Of a stretch of 64,000 nucleotides of DNA, positions 43,926-53,603 are shown piece after piece (position 1 is the first letter of the stretch; every line of letters starts with the position of its first letter). The position numbers were made by a program, and so were the translations under genes. Source of the stretch: Catonia carolina (lineage: Eukaryota > Arthropoda > Insecta > Hemiptera > Achilidae); NCBI GenBank assembly GCA_035578175.1, contig JAQMRL010000012.1, positions 23,492,960 to 23,556,959 of the forward strand. The letters run 5' to 3'. The notes below the pieces were generated by a model, which did not search any database, was not told the origin of the DNA, and saw only the letters and a list, made by a program, of their open reading frames with translations.

Positions 43926-44515
43926 ACTTATAAACATTATCTTCGATCGGTACTTCTCTGTTTCGTTTGGTTCTGAACAATCAGTCTTATAATTAATAAA
44001 ACCCGGAGTCCCACAAGGAATTATTCCCTCACTATTACTGTTCAATATTTACACTGTTTACTTTCCGACACCTGATCACACTCGTTACCAAACGATACAG
44101 TGATATTTTTATCGGCCCTTTCTGTCGTTGATGTACCGTTTAACTGAAATCTGCAACATCATCTATCGAACTTACAATCGTGGTTTATTATATGGAGAAT
44201 TAAAATTAATCCCGATGACACAAAACATATCACTTTAACCTGATATGGCAAACCTGCCCAGCAGTATTTTTTATTTAATTCTCTTATAACACATGCTAAT
44301 AAATATTTATATCTTGGACTACGTATGGACTTACGTGGAACGAACATATCGGCTTGAAGCTCAAAGTTTTAGATAGTAGAAGCAAACAGCTTAAATGTCT
44401 TTTATCCCGAAGAATTTTTTTTATTCTTTCATCTGAAATTACTTCTTTATAAATTCTTACTCAAACCAATGTGGATGTACAAGTGCCAAATCTACGGCTC
44501 GACTAAACCCTTTTC
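43926..44515 (+). pseudogene. Jockey-like LINE reverse transcriptase fragment
   Basis: Reads DRYFSVSFGSEQSVL, then LIKPGVPQGIIPSLLLFNIYT, the RT block containing the conserved GVPQG and LLFNIYT. A decayed stretch follows, then NKYLYLGLRMDLRGT (the YLGL-LD block) and SKQLKCLL. The catalytic ADD box is not recoverable. Stops and shifts throughout. A family A copy follows at 44525. Confidence 0.8.
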
Positions 44516-44524
44516 GACTAAAAA

Positions 44525-45573
44525 TATGTTTTTAACAATTTTTCTGTGTATAAAACAAAATCCCCAGAACATAATATCGTACAAAGTTAAAAGTTAAAAC
44601 TTTCGTTAGGTATCACAAATGGTTGTGGCACAAACATTTTCATCAAAATTAGTCAATCGGAAGTAGTAGTTAATTTGTGTGATTTTCCACTTTTCACGTG
44701 TTTCTTAATAAAGGCTCCTACGATTTTTTTAAAAAGTCGTCTCATATATACTACATTTTTAATGTTCTACAAGGTAAGTAAGTGCTAAACGCCATGTATG
44801 CTGAAATTCGAGAAAGACTGTGCTCTCTTGGTAAATTATCGTAACGTTAAAGAAAGTAGAGAAGTGGACGTATGTATTCATAATAATAGTTTAGAGCATG
44901 TGGAAACAGTGAAGTTCCTAGGAGTATCTCTAGATAGATTTTTTCTAGGGACTTCTATACCAATCAAGTTTTTAGTAAAATTTTATCTGAAGTATTTGCA
45001 CTAAAATTAATTGCCAGATTAAACGATAAAAAATTACTAATGGCAACTTAACATGGCCTCATTCTGTCTCGTATCCGTAAAGAAACGACCTTAATATGCA
45101 TTTTAGGCTAAAAGTGTAGTACTAATTTTAGTACTTTTAAAAACCGACAACTTTTTTTTCAAGTATTTTCTTCTACAATACTTAGTTTAGCGTCAATTAG
45201 TGATTTTCTGTATTTTTCTCATCAAAATCGGTAATAAAATTGGACTTTTTTAAGACCGCAGCCTTTGTGTGCATTTTACGATAAAAATGTATATACGATA
45301 TAAAATGTATACTCGTAATAAATGTTTCAGGAAATAAGAACATCTACAACTTTCATTTCAAGCATTTTTTCACAGAGCCTAGTTTAGCGGCAATTAGTAA
45401 TTTTCTGAATTTTTAAATCGAACAGAAATTGATTTTCATTTTGTGTCATTCACTCATGATTAAAATTTGATTATGTTTTTCATATTACATTGTTTACTAA
45501 TGAATAAACATAGGTTATAGGTTTCATTATTTACATTGCCAAGAGAAAGTCATGTGACTGTTTCACACAATAT
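44525..45573 (+). mobile_element. Family A element, diverged, with LINE insert
   Basis: The 5' end is missing; it starts near the TATGTTTTTAACAATTTTTC block. The microsatellite has shrunk to TGTGTA. It is interrupted at 44830-45075 by LINE sequence, then continues through both tandem units to TTTCACACAATATTTTTT. High divergence shows an old copy. Confidence 0.8.
44830..45075 (+). pseudogene. LINE RT fragment inside family A
   Basis: CALLVNYRNVKESREVDVCI, then LEHVETVKFLGVSLDRF, the conserved VKFLGVxLD block downstream of the RT catalytic motif, followed by decayed sequence. No target duplication was resolved. Confidence 0.6.
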
Positions 45574-46463
45574 TTTTTACTATGTTTTACCGTTAAAAAA
45601 AACGCATCCAATCACCGGCCGATGGACAAGCACCGAACAGCTGACAAGTAGTGATGACATGTCTCCATCTTACGTGAGTGACGTAGGTGCGCGTAGCAGA
45701 CCAAATTGAGCAGCGCAATGAGCACACCTCAATGTAATGGTCTTGGACCTTAATATAATGGTAATGGTCTTTACACCATTAAACATTATTGTACATAATT
45801 ATTTTGAGAGAAATAATGTCTGGCACAGACAGGGGTAACTATAAATCAATTAATTATAGTATCCTATTCATTATAAGATACTTAAGTAATGTTCATTTGA
45901 TAAAATAACTTTTCTTTTATAAAGATGTATAATTGAAAAACTTTAATATAAAGTTTTTCTTTAAAGTGTACAAAGAAGAAAAGCTCTTTTCATATTATAA
46001 TTAATAATAATAACCGGAATGAACAAACGGAAAATAATTTTAGTAAAATAATTAAAACCCTAATTTTAAAACGTTTGAAATTACTGATGGAAAAACAAGT
46101 TGGAAAAACGAGAAGTAACGGTAAAAGTGAAATGGAAAATATACTTCCAACATAGAAAGGGATTATTGAGATATGAAAATCGTTTAATTTCCTCCCAGGA
46201 AAATCACCAGGAAAATGGTTGTTATTAATTTCTCGGGCTTCTTCTGCTCAATGGTTATTTGACAATTTAAATGGAAAATTGATCAGAATATAATATAAAA
46301 GGAGCTAAAGACCGGCAAACCTTCCTAACGAATTCATGAATAGGAATTTTAAATATGGTCTTTTAATTAAGTTCTTTATTAAATTATTTTGAATTAAAAC
46401 TCTTAATTTGCTAACAAAGTTTCTTACCAGTTAATTTGAAAGGATATACTAAGTGCAGTCATA
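45574..46463. other. AT-rich spacer
   Basis: No coding or repeat match recognised, apart from a GC-richer patch at 45610-45720. Confidence 0.4.
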
Positions 46464-46550
46464 AAAACAACTAGTGTAAAACAATCACACGACGTTCTCT
46501 TGCCATTTTGATGAGAAAAATACGGAAAACACTAATTTTTTTCGAAATAT
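46464..46550 (-). repeat. Family A fragment
   Basis: AAAAACAACTAGTGTAAAAC, ACACGACGTTCTCTTGCCA, then GAGAAAAATACGGAAAACAC: the 3' end fused to the second unit by an internal deletion. Confidence 0.6.
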
Positions 46551-46619
46551 GTGTATTTTGCAATCTGTTTAATTTAGAACAATAAAAAACCCCATAAACC
46601 AATAAGATAATAATGATAC

Positions 46620-46835
46620 TATGACGTGTAAATGAGGTGTAGTGTTGAATAGACTCAGATCGACCTTTCCAGAGAGAGTACGGTTATTTAAACTCCAACC
46701 ATTTAATTACACCAGTAACCACTGTCTAGTATTCAAATTCATATAAGTTACTACTGTTACTAGGATTTGAACCATAGAACCATCGTCTCCGAAAATCAGC
46801 TTTACAGCTGAACCAAATCGGTAATTAATGTCCGC
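46620..46835 (-). repeat. Family D tRNA-derived SINE
   Basis: Minus strand: ACCGATTTGGTTCAGCTGTAAAG head, GGTTCAAATCCTAGTA B box, then ACTAGACAGTGGTTACTGGTG and AATGGTTGGAGTTTAAATAA, matching the 20.9 kb copy in the same order. Confidence 0.7.
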
Positions 46836-47167
46836 GTTAAAAATAATAGCAACCTGAGTTTGAAGCTAAATTGTTAAAACAATATGCATCGATTTTAACG
46901 TTCCACAATATGTCAAATTAATTCCTGTTTAATTCTGTGTTGAACGGTGAAAACTTGAAATTTTATCAATTTTTTTAAAAACTGATATTGATATTAGAAT
47001 AAACAATTACCTGTTTTTAAAATAATATTACAACCAAATAAATAAACAAACAATAAAAATTGACTTGCTGCAAAATTTTCTAGCGATAATTTAAGAGAAT
47101 CTAAGGATTATCTAGAGGAGTAATTACGAAAATACAGATGTTGAAAATAAAGTTCCAAATCATTTTT
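46836..47167. other. Spacer ending in a duplicated flank
   Basis: The last ~75 bp (47093-47167) recur at 47820-47887 immediately before the next family A copy. Confidence 0.6.
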
Positions 47168-47297
47168 ACTTTCTCTTGCCTATATGAATACATAGAGAGA
47201 AAAGTATTGTTTACATGTCGATTTTTCGAAATCGAGTTTTCACCAAATCTAAACGTTATCAGACCCCCTGAACCCAAAAAAATATTTTTAGAGATTG

Positions 47298-47387
<90 letters not shown>

Positions 47388-47650
47388 TAATAAAATATCT
47401 CAAGAACAGAACATCGTACGAAGTTGAAACTTGAAACTTAATGTTAGGTAGGCCTACTATTAAAGGACGCGATACGAATATTTTTATCAAAATCGGTCGA
47501 CCGGAAGAAGTAGTTTATTTTCACTTTTTTGTGATTTTTCAAAAACGGTTCCTACGATTTTTTAAAAATATTGTCTCGTTTACTACATTTTTTATGTTCT
47601 ACAAAATAGAGTACCTGTGCGCCATGTCTGCTAAAATACAAGTTCTTGTT
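47168..47650 (+). mobile_element. Family A element, 3'-truncated
   Basis: Intact 5' end with hairpin and a ~88 bp GT microsatellite (47299-47386). It ends shortly after the GCGCCATGTCTGCTAAAAT block, so the tandem units and 3' end are missing. Confidence 0.9.
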
Positions 47651-47887
47651 TGTAGATCGATAGGATATACAATTTAAGTTTATGTTTAAATAGATGTGGT
47701 GACAAAATACTGTTTATATGGGAAGTACGTTAACGAACCGCCCCTCAAGATAGAGTAATAACTTCTGAAAAAATGGACAATTTGATTTTCTAGTCTTTAT
47801 TTTTCCAGCGCTCCTAGTAACATCTAAAGAATATCTAGAGGTGTAATTACGCAAATACTGATGTTGAAAATAAAGTTCCAAATCATT

Positions 47888-48025
47888 TTTACTTTCTCTT
47901 GCCTACATAAATACATAGGAAGAAAAGTATTGTTTACATGTCGATTTTTCGAAATCGAGTTTTCACCAAATCTACACGTTTTCAGACCCCCTGAACGCAA
48001 AGAACATGTTTTTAGCGATTGGTCT

Positions 48026-48056
<31 letters not shown>

Positions 48057-48868
48057 CGTGCGTGCGTGTGAACAAAATATCTCAAGAACGGAACATCGTA
48101 CGAACTTGAAACTTAAGTTAGATACTACTACCAGACCCGACACGAACATTTTCATCAAAATCGGTCAACCGGAAGTAGTACTAGTTTATTCGTGTCATTT
48201 TTAACTTTTTGCAATTTTCTCAAAAACGGCTGCTACGATATCTTTTAAAATTGCCTCATTTACTAAATTTTTTATGCTCTACAAGATAGAGTATTGTAGA
48301 AACTACAAGATAGAGTATTGTAGAAACGCCATGTCTGCTGAAATTGTTGGGGAAACAGTTTTTCGTAAAACGTTTTTTAAGATTGCGGCTTTAGTATAAA
48401 TTTTACCGCAAAAATGTAAATACTAAAGTAGAGAATTAAATTTCCTACAACTTTTATTCCAAATATTTTTTTGTACAACGCTTAGTTTAGCAGTAATTAG
48501 CGACTTCCTTTTTTTCTCACGAAAACGTATAAAAAATCGGTTTCTTTAAGATTTCAGTCTTAGCATGCGGTTTACGACAAAAGTGTATTATAATTAAATT
48601 GAAAGGAAATTAAAAGATCTACAACTTTTATTTATAGCATTTTTCTCTGCACACCCTAGTTTAGCGTGAAAGAGTGATTTTCCGTATTTTAAGCCAATCT
48701 GAGGTTGATTTTCATTTTGCATCTTTCACTCATGGTTAAAATTAGGTTATGTTTATTGACTTTAGTATTTTTGTTTAGTTCTAATGTTTAATTACTAATT
48801 TTTGGTTATATGTTCAGTATTTGCATTGGCAGGAGAAAGTTCTGTGAGTGTTTCACACCAGATTTTGT
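47888..48868 (+). mobile_element. Family A element, full length
   Basis: Both ends present; GT/CG microsatellite at 48023-48070. A local duplication of CTACAAGATAGAGTATTGTAGAAAC lies at 48278-48328. Confidence 0.92.
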
Positions 48869-49004
48869 TAAGTATTCTGTATGGTTGAGTATTCTGTGCC
48901 TACAATGAAGTTTCGATGTATGACAGTTTCGTACGTATACGGTCTACTTGTGATTGAACGTAAAAACTTGTTTTCAAAAGTTTCTCGAAAAGGGATCTTT
49001 TGAT

Positions 49005-49510
49005 TTCTTTAATTGTCTAAATTACTACATTTTTTATTCTTTAAAGATAGGGTAAGCGCCATATCTGCTGAAATTCTTGAGAGGTTGTGCTCACGTAAAA
49101 AACTATTTTTCTTTTGATTGTAACTTAATAAATATTTTAGGCCAAAGGTTTTATAACCAAAATCGTAGAAAATAAGAAACCTACAACTCTTATTTTCTAC
49201 ATCACTTAGTTTAGCGTAAATTAATGGTTTCTATATTTTGATAATCAAAATCGGTAAAAACATAGAATTTTTAAGATTGGAAACTTCGTATGCATTTTGC
49301 GACAAAAGTGCATACTATAAAGTTATAGGAAATAAAAACTACTTTAACTCTTATTTCAAAGTTTTACATAGCCTACTTTAGTGTCAATTAGTGATTTTTT
49401 GTATTTTTAAGTCAAATAGAGATTGATTTTCATTTTGCGTCATTCACTCCTGATTATAATTAGATTATGTTTTTCATATTCCAATGTTTACTCGTAATTT
49501 AACAAACGTT
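49005..49510 (+). repeat. Family A fragment, diverged
   Basis: TACTACATTTTTTATTC, GCGCCATATCTGCTGAAAT, both tandem units, then ATTCACTCCTGATTATAAT. Ends before the 3' hairpin. Confidence 0.75.
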
Positions 49511-49623
49511 ATATTATTAAATTTTTATATTTCTTAAAACATAATATCTTAAGAATGATATCCAGCTTTGTTACAGAAAGAAATACACACTGAAATGAAA
49601 ATAAACTTGAATAGCCTTTTATA

Positions 49624-50576
49624 TACGAGGTGTGGCTATTAAATAAAGAGACTGACGTTTTAAAAAATTTTACTTTTATTTTCTACATAATCACTTATTG
49701 TCACCGCTTCAATATACACTCCTTCTCTATCCCTACAACGCTCCATGCGAATTTTCCATTATTGGAAACAATACTGGAAGTCATGTTCTGTCAGCTCCTT
49801 CAGGACACGTGCAGCTCAAAAATGTTTGAAATGAAGCTCGCAAAAATGTTTGTACTGACACTTTGAACGCGATTTAAAATGACCCAAATTTTTTTGGAAA
49901 CGATAATAAAATGTGATGAAAAGTGATTTTTTTACTTATGATCCGGAAACGAAGCGCCAACCCATGCACTGGAAGAGCTGAACTTCACCGAGAGCCAAGA
50001 AAGCTCGAATGAGCAAGTCAAAATTTAAAGAAACGATTATTGTTTTTTTTATATATCCATAGGATTGTGTACCTTCACTGGGTTCCTGAAGGTCAAACAA
50101 TTAATCAATATTACTACCTTGAGGTACTTTCTAAACTACGTCAAAGAGTAAGGAAAAACGCCCCGAAATGTGGAAGGACAAATCATGGGTTCTCCACCAA
50201 GACAATGCGCCAGCTCATTCCGTGTTATCTGTCAAGAGGTTCCTAGCCAAGTACAGCATCTCAGTGTTAGAATATCCACCTTATTCACCAGATCTTGCAC
50301 CATGTGACTTCTACCTGTTCCCTAATGTGAAATCTGCATTAAAAGGGACAAGATTTGAGTCTGTGGAAGCTGTAAAAGAGAAAGCGGCACGTGTCCTGAA
50401 GGAGCTGACAGAAGATGACTTCCAGCACTTTTTCCAACAATGGGAAATTCGCATGGAGCGTTGTAGGGATAGAGAAGGAGTGTATATTGAAGGTGACAAT
50501 AAGTGATTAGGTATGTATCAAATAAAAATAAATTTTTTTGCGTCACTCTCGTTATTTAATAGCCACACCTCGTATA
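49624..50576 (+). mobile_element. mariner element with inverted-duplicated end
   Basis: Outer ends ACGAGGTGTGGCTATTAAATAA and exact inverse, TA flanks. The first 190 bp (49624-49815) are an imperfect inverted copy of the last 190 bp (50386-50576), including the end of the transposase coding region. The usual 5' transposase region is missing. Confidence 0.92.
49868..50509 (+). pseudogene. mariner transposase (DD34D) relic
   Basis: An upstream frame reads CDEKWFFTYDPETKRQPMHW (first Asp) and SPRAKKARMSKSK. Another frame reads QTINQYYYLEVLSKLRQRV. A clean 113-codon frame at 50168-50506 reads MWKDKSWVLHQDNAPAH (second Asp) and LEYPPYSPDLAPCDFYLFP (third Asp, 34 residues on), then ends ERCRDREGVYIEGDNK-stop. 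All three catalytic aspartates survive in separate frames. Frame changes near 50055 and 50160, and the missing N-terminus, abolish function. Confidence 0.88.
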
Positions 50577-50577
50577 T

Positions 50578-51244
50578 ACCGGTATCCCACGGAATTTGAA
50601 TCATAGGGAAATAGCTTTGATTTTCATTAGTTTTTTAATTTTTTCTTCCCACGAATAAATAATGACTTGTTAGTATAATTAGAAATCATTAAAAAATATT
50701 TAGACCTTTTAAGAAATATCAATTGTGATTGATACATTCTAAGCTGTATTTTAGCTTAAATAAATAGATAAATTTGTAACGGTTTTCTATTTAGGTATTG
50801 TAAATTTTATGAAGTTGTCGCATTGTACGTTTGGAGTAATGGTAACGTTCTGGTGTAAATGTGCAAAGACAAGTGGGTCGAATCCATCTGCGGTAAAACA
50901 ATGTTGTCAAAAAAAAATATTGGAAATAAAATAAATTAATTATTTGTTTTTTTAATTTTGACTATTTGTTTTATCATCTAAAATGATTTATTAATTTTTT
51001 TTGCAAGCAAATTCAGTATTGTTTTAAATATCTAATATATGTCCTTCAGCAACATTTAATTTTTAGAGATTGTTGCAAACAATTTTTTTTTAATTTAAAA
51101 AAATGATATATTTTAAAAGGTCTAAACATTTTCTAACGATTCCTGATTATAACTAGTCTTCATTTATTCGTTGGAAGAAAATATTAACAAACTAATGAAC
51201 ATTATTCTATTTCCTATGGTTCCAATTCGGTAGAACAACCGGTA
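50578..51244. mobile_element. Family F fold-back element, second copy
   Basis: Ends ACCGGTATCCCACGGAATTT and an inverse at 51225-51244. The left arm contains the tRNA-like segment (50825-50903, GGGTCGAATCCATCTG). The right arm is shorter (51075-51244) and lacks the tRNA-like part. It is about 670 bp, versus ~1.05 kb for the 24 kb copy without its insert. Confidence 0.75.
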
Positions 51245-51544
51245 TGCATGAATTTACATTTTATGAGTTCATATATCCTTATTACAATTATATTACTTAA
51301 TTTGTAAGCAACGATACTTGTGCATTTTTCCATTATATAATGTTTGTCTTAACGCGAAATAAAACTCCCCCTGACGGTCAGACGACCATGGTACTCCTTG
51401 CGAAATAAATCTTTATGGTTTCGTTTTTAGCTTAAAAGTTTGTATTTGTTTGTTTTAACTTAGCTTTTTTGTTTATTTAAAATCACATCAAAAGATTTGT
51501 TTGTCATTGACTACGGTGGATAAGAAACTGTAACAATGGGTTTT
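51245..51544. other. Spacer
   Basis: AT-rich, nothing recognised. Confidence 0.4.
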
Positions 51545-51640
51545 GACACGTAATAAATTCCAGACCCAAGCCGGGAATCGTACGTGGGACCTCCGCTTAG
51601 TATGCTAGCGCGCAAACTACTACACCATTTCTACATTTGT
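51545..51640 (-). repeat. tRNA-like SINE head (family E)
   Basis: Minus strand TGGTGTAGTAGTTTGCGCG, GCTAGCATACTAAGCGGAGG, and a B-box-like GTACGATTCCCGGC. Same architecture as 9612-9690. An (ATT)n run follows on the right. Confidence 0.55.
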
Positions 51641-51655
51641 TCAATAACGGCAAAC

Positions 51656-51657
<2 letters not shown>

Positions 51658-51687
<30 letters not shown>

Positions 51688-51689
51688 GT
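51658..51689. repeat. (ATT)n microsatellite
   Basis: About ten ATT units. Confidence 0.9.
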
Positions 51690-51790
51690 ATTTACATTGG
51701 CAAGACAAAGTCGTATGAGTGAATAATGTATTGGAAAAAATTAATTAAATGAGTATTAATATGAGTAATATTTTACACACCAAATTTTTA
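51690..51790 (+). repeat. Family A 3' end with enlarged hairpin loop
   Basis: TTTACATTGGCAAGACAAAGTCGTATGAGTG is followed by ~50 bp of unrelated AT-rich sequence before TTACACACCAAATTTTTA. The right terminus is thus split inside the hairpin loop. Confidence 0.6.
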
Positions 51791-52354
51791 TTTGTTGTGA
51801 GAAACTCTACCTGTTATTCTGATGAAAAATTTGAAACGTAAAATTTATTAAAGTTAAAAAACTGGAAGATTAGGTAAAACGTAAGAACGTATTGTAATAG
51901 CAAGTAATATTAATAGCATATTGTCATATTTGATCTAGTTGCGGTAACGGACAATCTTGAAATAAATCACGGAAGTTGATTTCCCGTGAGATTTGTTCAA
52001 GAATTTATACGTCGTTATTTCAGCACATAGAATATCGATGAATTTTTCATCTAAGTTCCTAGCAAAATAAACAAATCTAATAAAATAAAGGCCACGGATA
52101 ACCGCACTACTTTTCTTCCTGAAATATGAGTAGTAATAAATTAATTACAGGGCAAGTTAAAGTTTTAAGGTTAGGTTTACATTGTTAGATTTTTTGGTAG
52201 CGTGATTAAATTATATTTTGGCTGAATAGTAGATGGTAGAGTAAACTTGCATCTTTTTACGGTAGAGTATCTCCCCATACGTTCACACATCGTAAAAAAA
52301 GTGTGTAATAACTGTTGTGTGTAATGAACATTGATATTCTACATTCTTTGTTTA
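51791..52354. other. Spacer
   Basis: AT-rich; no feature recognised. Confidence 0.4.
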
Positions 52355-52905
52355 AAAATCTAGTGTGAAACACTCACACGACTTTCTTTTCTCAATGCAA
52401 ATAATAAAAAATATAACTATGTTTAATCATTAGTAAACAATGTAAAATTAAAAACATATCCTAATATTAAATATGAGTGAATTACGATAAATGTAAATCA
52501 ATCTCTGTATAACCTCTGCTAAACTCTGTAGAAATAGTAAATGTTGTAATTCTTTTTTCTTTCTTTATATTTTAACGTCGCATTAACTACAGTGGACATT
52601 AGCAACGACGTTGGGTTGTAACTGTGAAAGATGAATGTTTTTTTGTATGTTAAAAAGTTAAAAAGTTTCAGGCGTTTTTGAGAATATTAGAAAAAAACTG
52701 AAAATTCGTACGAATACCTACTACGTCCGGTTTACCAAATAAGTTACCTAACTTAAGTTTCAAGTTTCAACTACGTACGCAAATCGGTTCTTGAAATGTT
52801 TTGTTCGCACACAGACCAATCGCTAAAACAATTTTTTTGAGTGCAGGGGGTTTTAACTCTTGTCTATCCAGTGAAAAATCGATTTTGAAAAATCGACATG
52901 AAAAC
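52355..52905 (-). mobile_element. Family A element, internally deleted, with SINE fragment
   Basis: The 3' end (AAAAATCTAGTGTGAAAC) to the second unit (52355-52550), then a family C fragment, then the 5' part from TTTCAGGCGTTTTTGAGAAT to CGACATGAAAACAACA. The microsatellite is reduced to CGCACACAG. Confidence 0.8.
52565..52650 (-). repeat. Family C SINE tail fragment
   Basis: TTTAACGTCGCATTAACTAC, ATTAGCAACGACGTTGGGTT and GTAACTGTGAAAGATGAAT match the alternative tail of the 34 kb copy. Confidence 0.65.
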
Positions 52906-53336
52906 AACATAATAATAATAATAAATTCCTTACAACTTTAAGTAGTAGGATTAACTAAATTATATTTTGACGTTTATTCTGGTTTCGTTTCAAGATCGGG
53001 TTATTTCAACTCAGAAGAACTTTATTTGTAAAAAATCATTTGTACAAACGCTAGTTTACAAACGAAGCCCTTCCGTTAATTAACGTTAAAATAAAAATAA
53101 ATATGCCTATTTACAATAGAATAAAATATTAACCTTTATAACATATCGTGACAGGGAATCTAATATTTTACCAAAAGCATTTAGATGAATAATTGGTGAC
53201 ACAGTTTTATGTATATTTAGTTAAGTTACAGTTTACAGTTGGCAGTTAAGTTACAGTTTACAGTTACAGTTTAGCTAAGTTACAGTAAATCTGAGCAATG
53301 AAAAAATAAACGTAAACCTAATACCATGATAACAAA
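52906..53336. other. Spacer with short tandem repeat
   Basis: Contains TACAGTTTACAGTT-type tandem units at about 53220-53290. Nothing else recognised. Confidence 0.5.
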
Positions 53337-53603
53337 AAAATCTGGTGTGAAACACTCGCACAACTTTCTCGTGCCAATGCGAATAATGAACAATATCAAC
53401 TAACATTAGTATAACACATTTAAAAAAAACTAACCTCAAAAAACATAACCTAATTTCAATCATGACAGAATGTTGCAAAATACAACCAACCTTAGTTTGG
53501 ATTAATAATACGGAAAATCACTCTTTGACGCTGAACTAGGCTCTGTAAAGAAAAATGTTTTAAAAAAAGTTGTAGATCTTTTAATTTTCTATAAATTTGA
53601 TTA

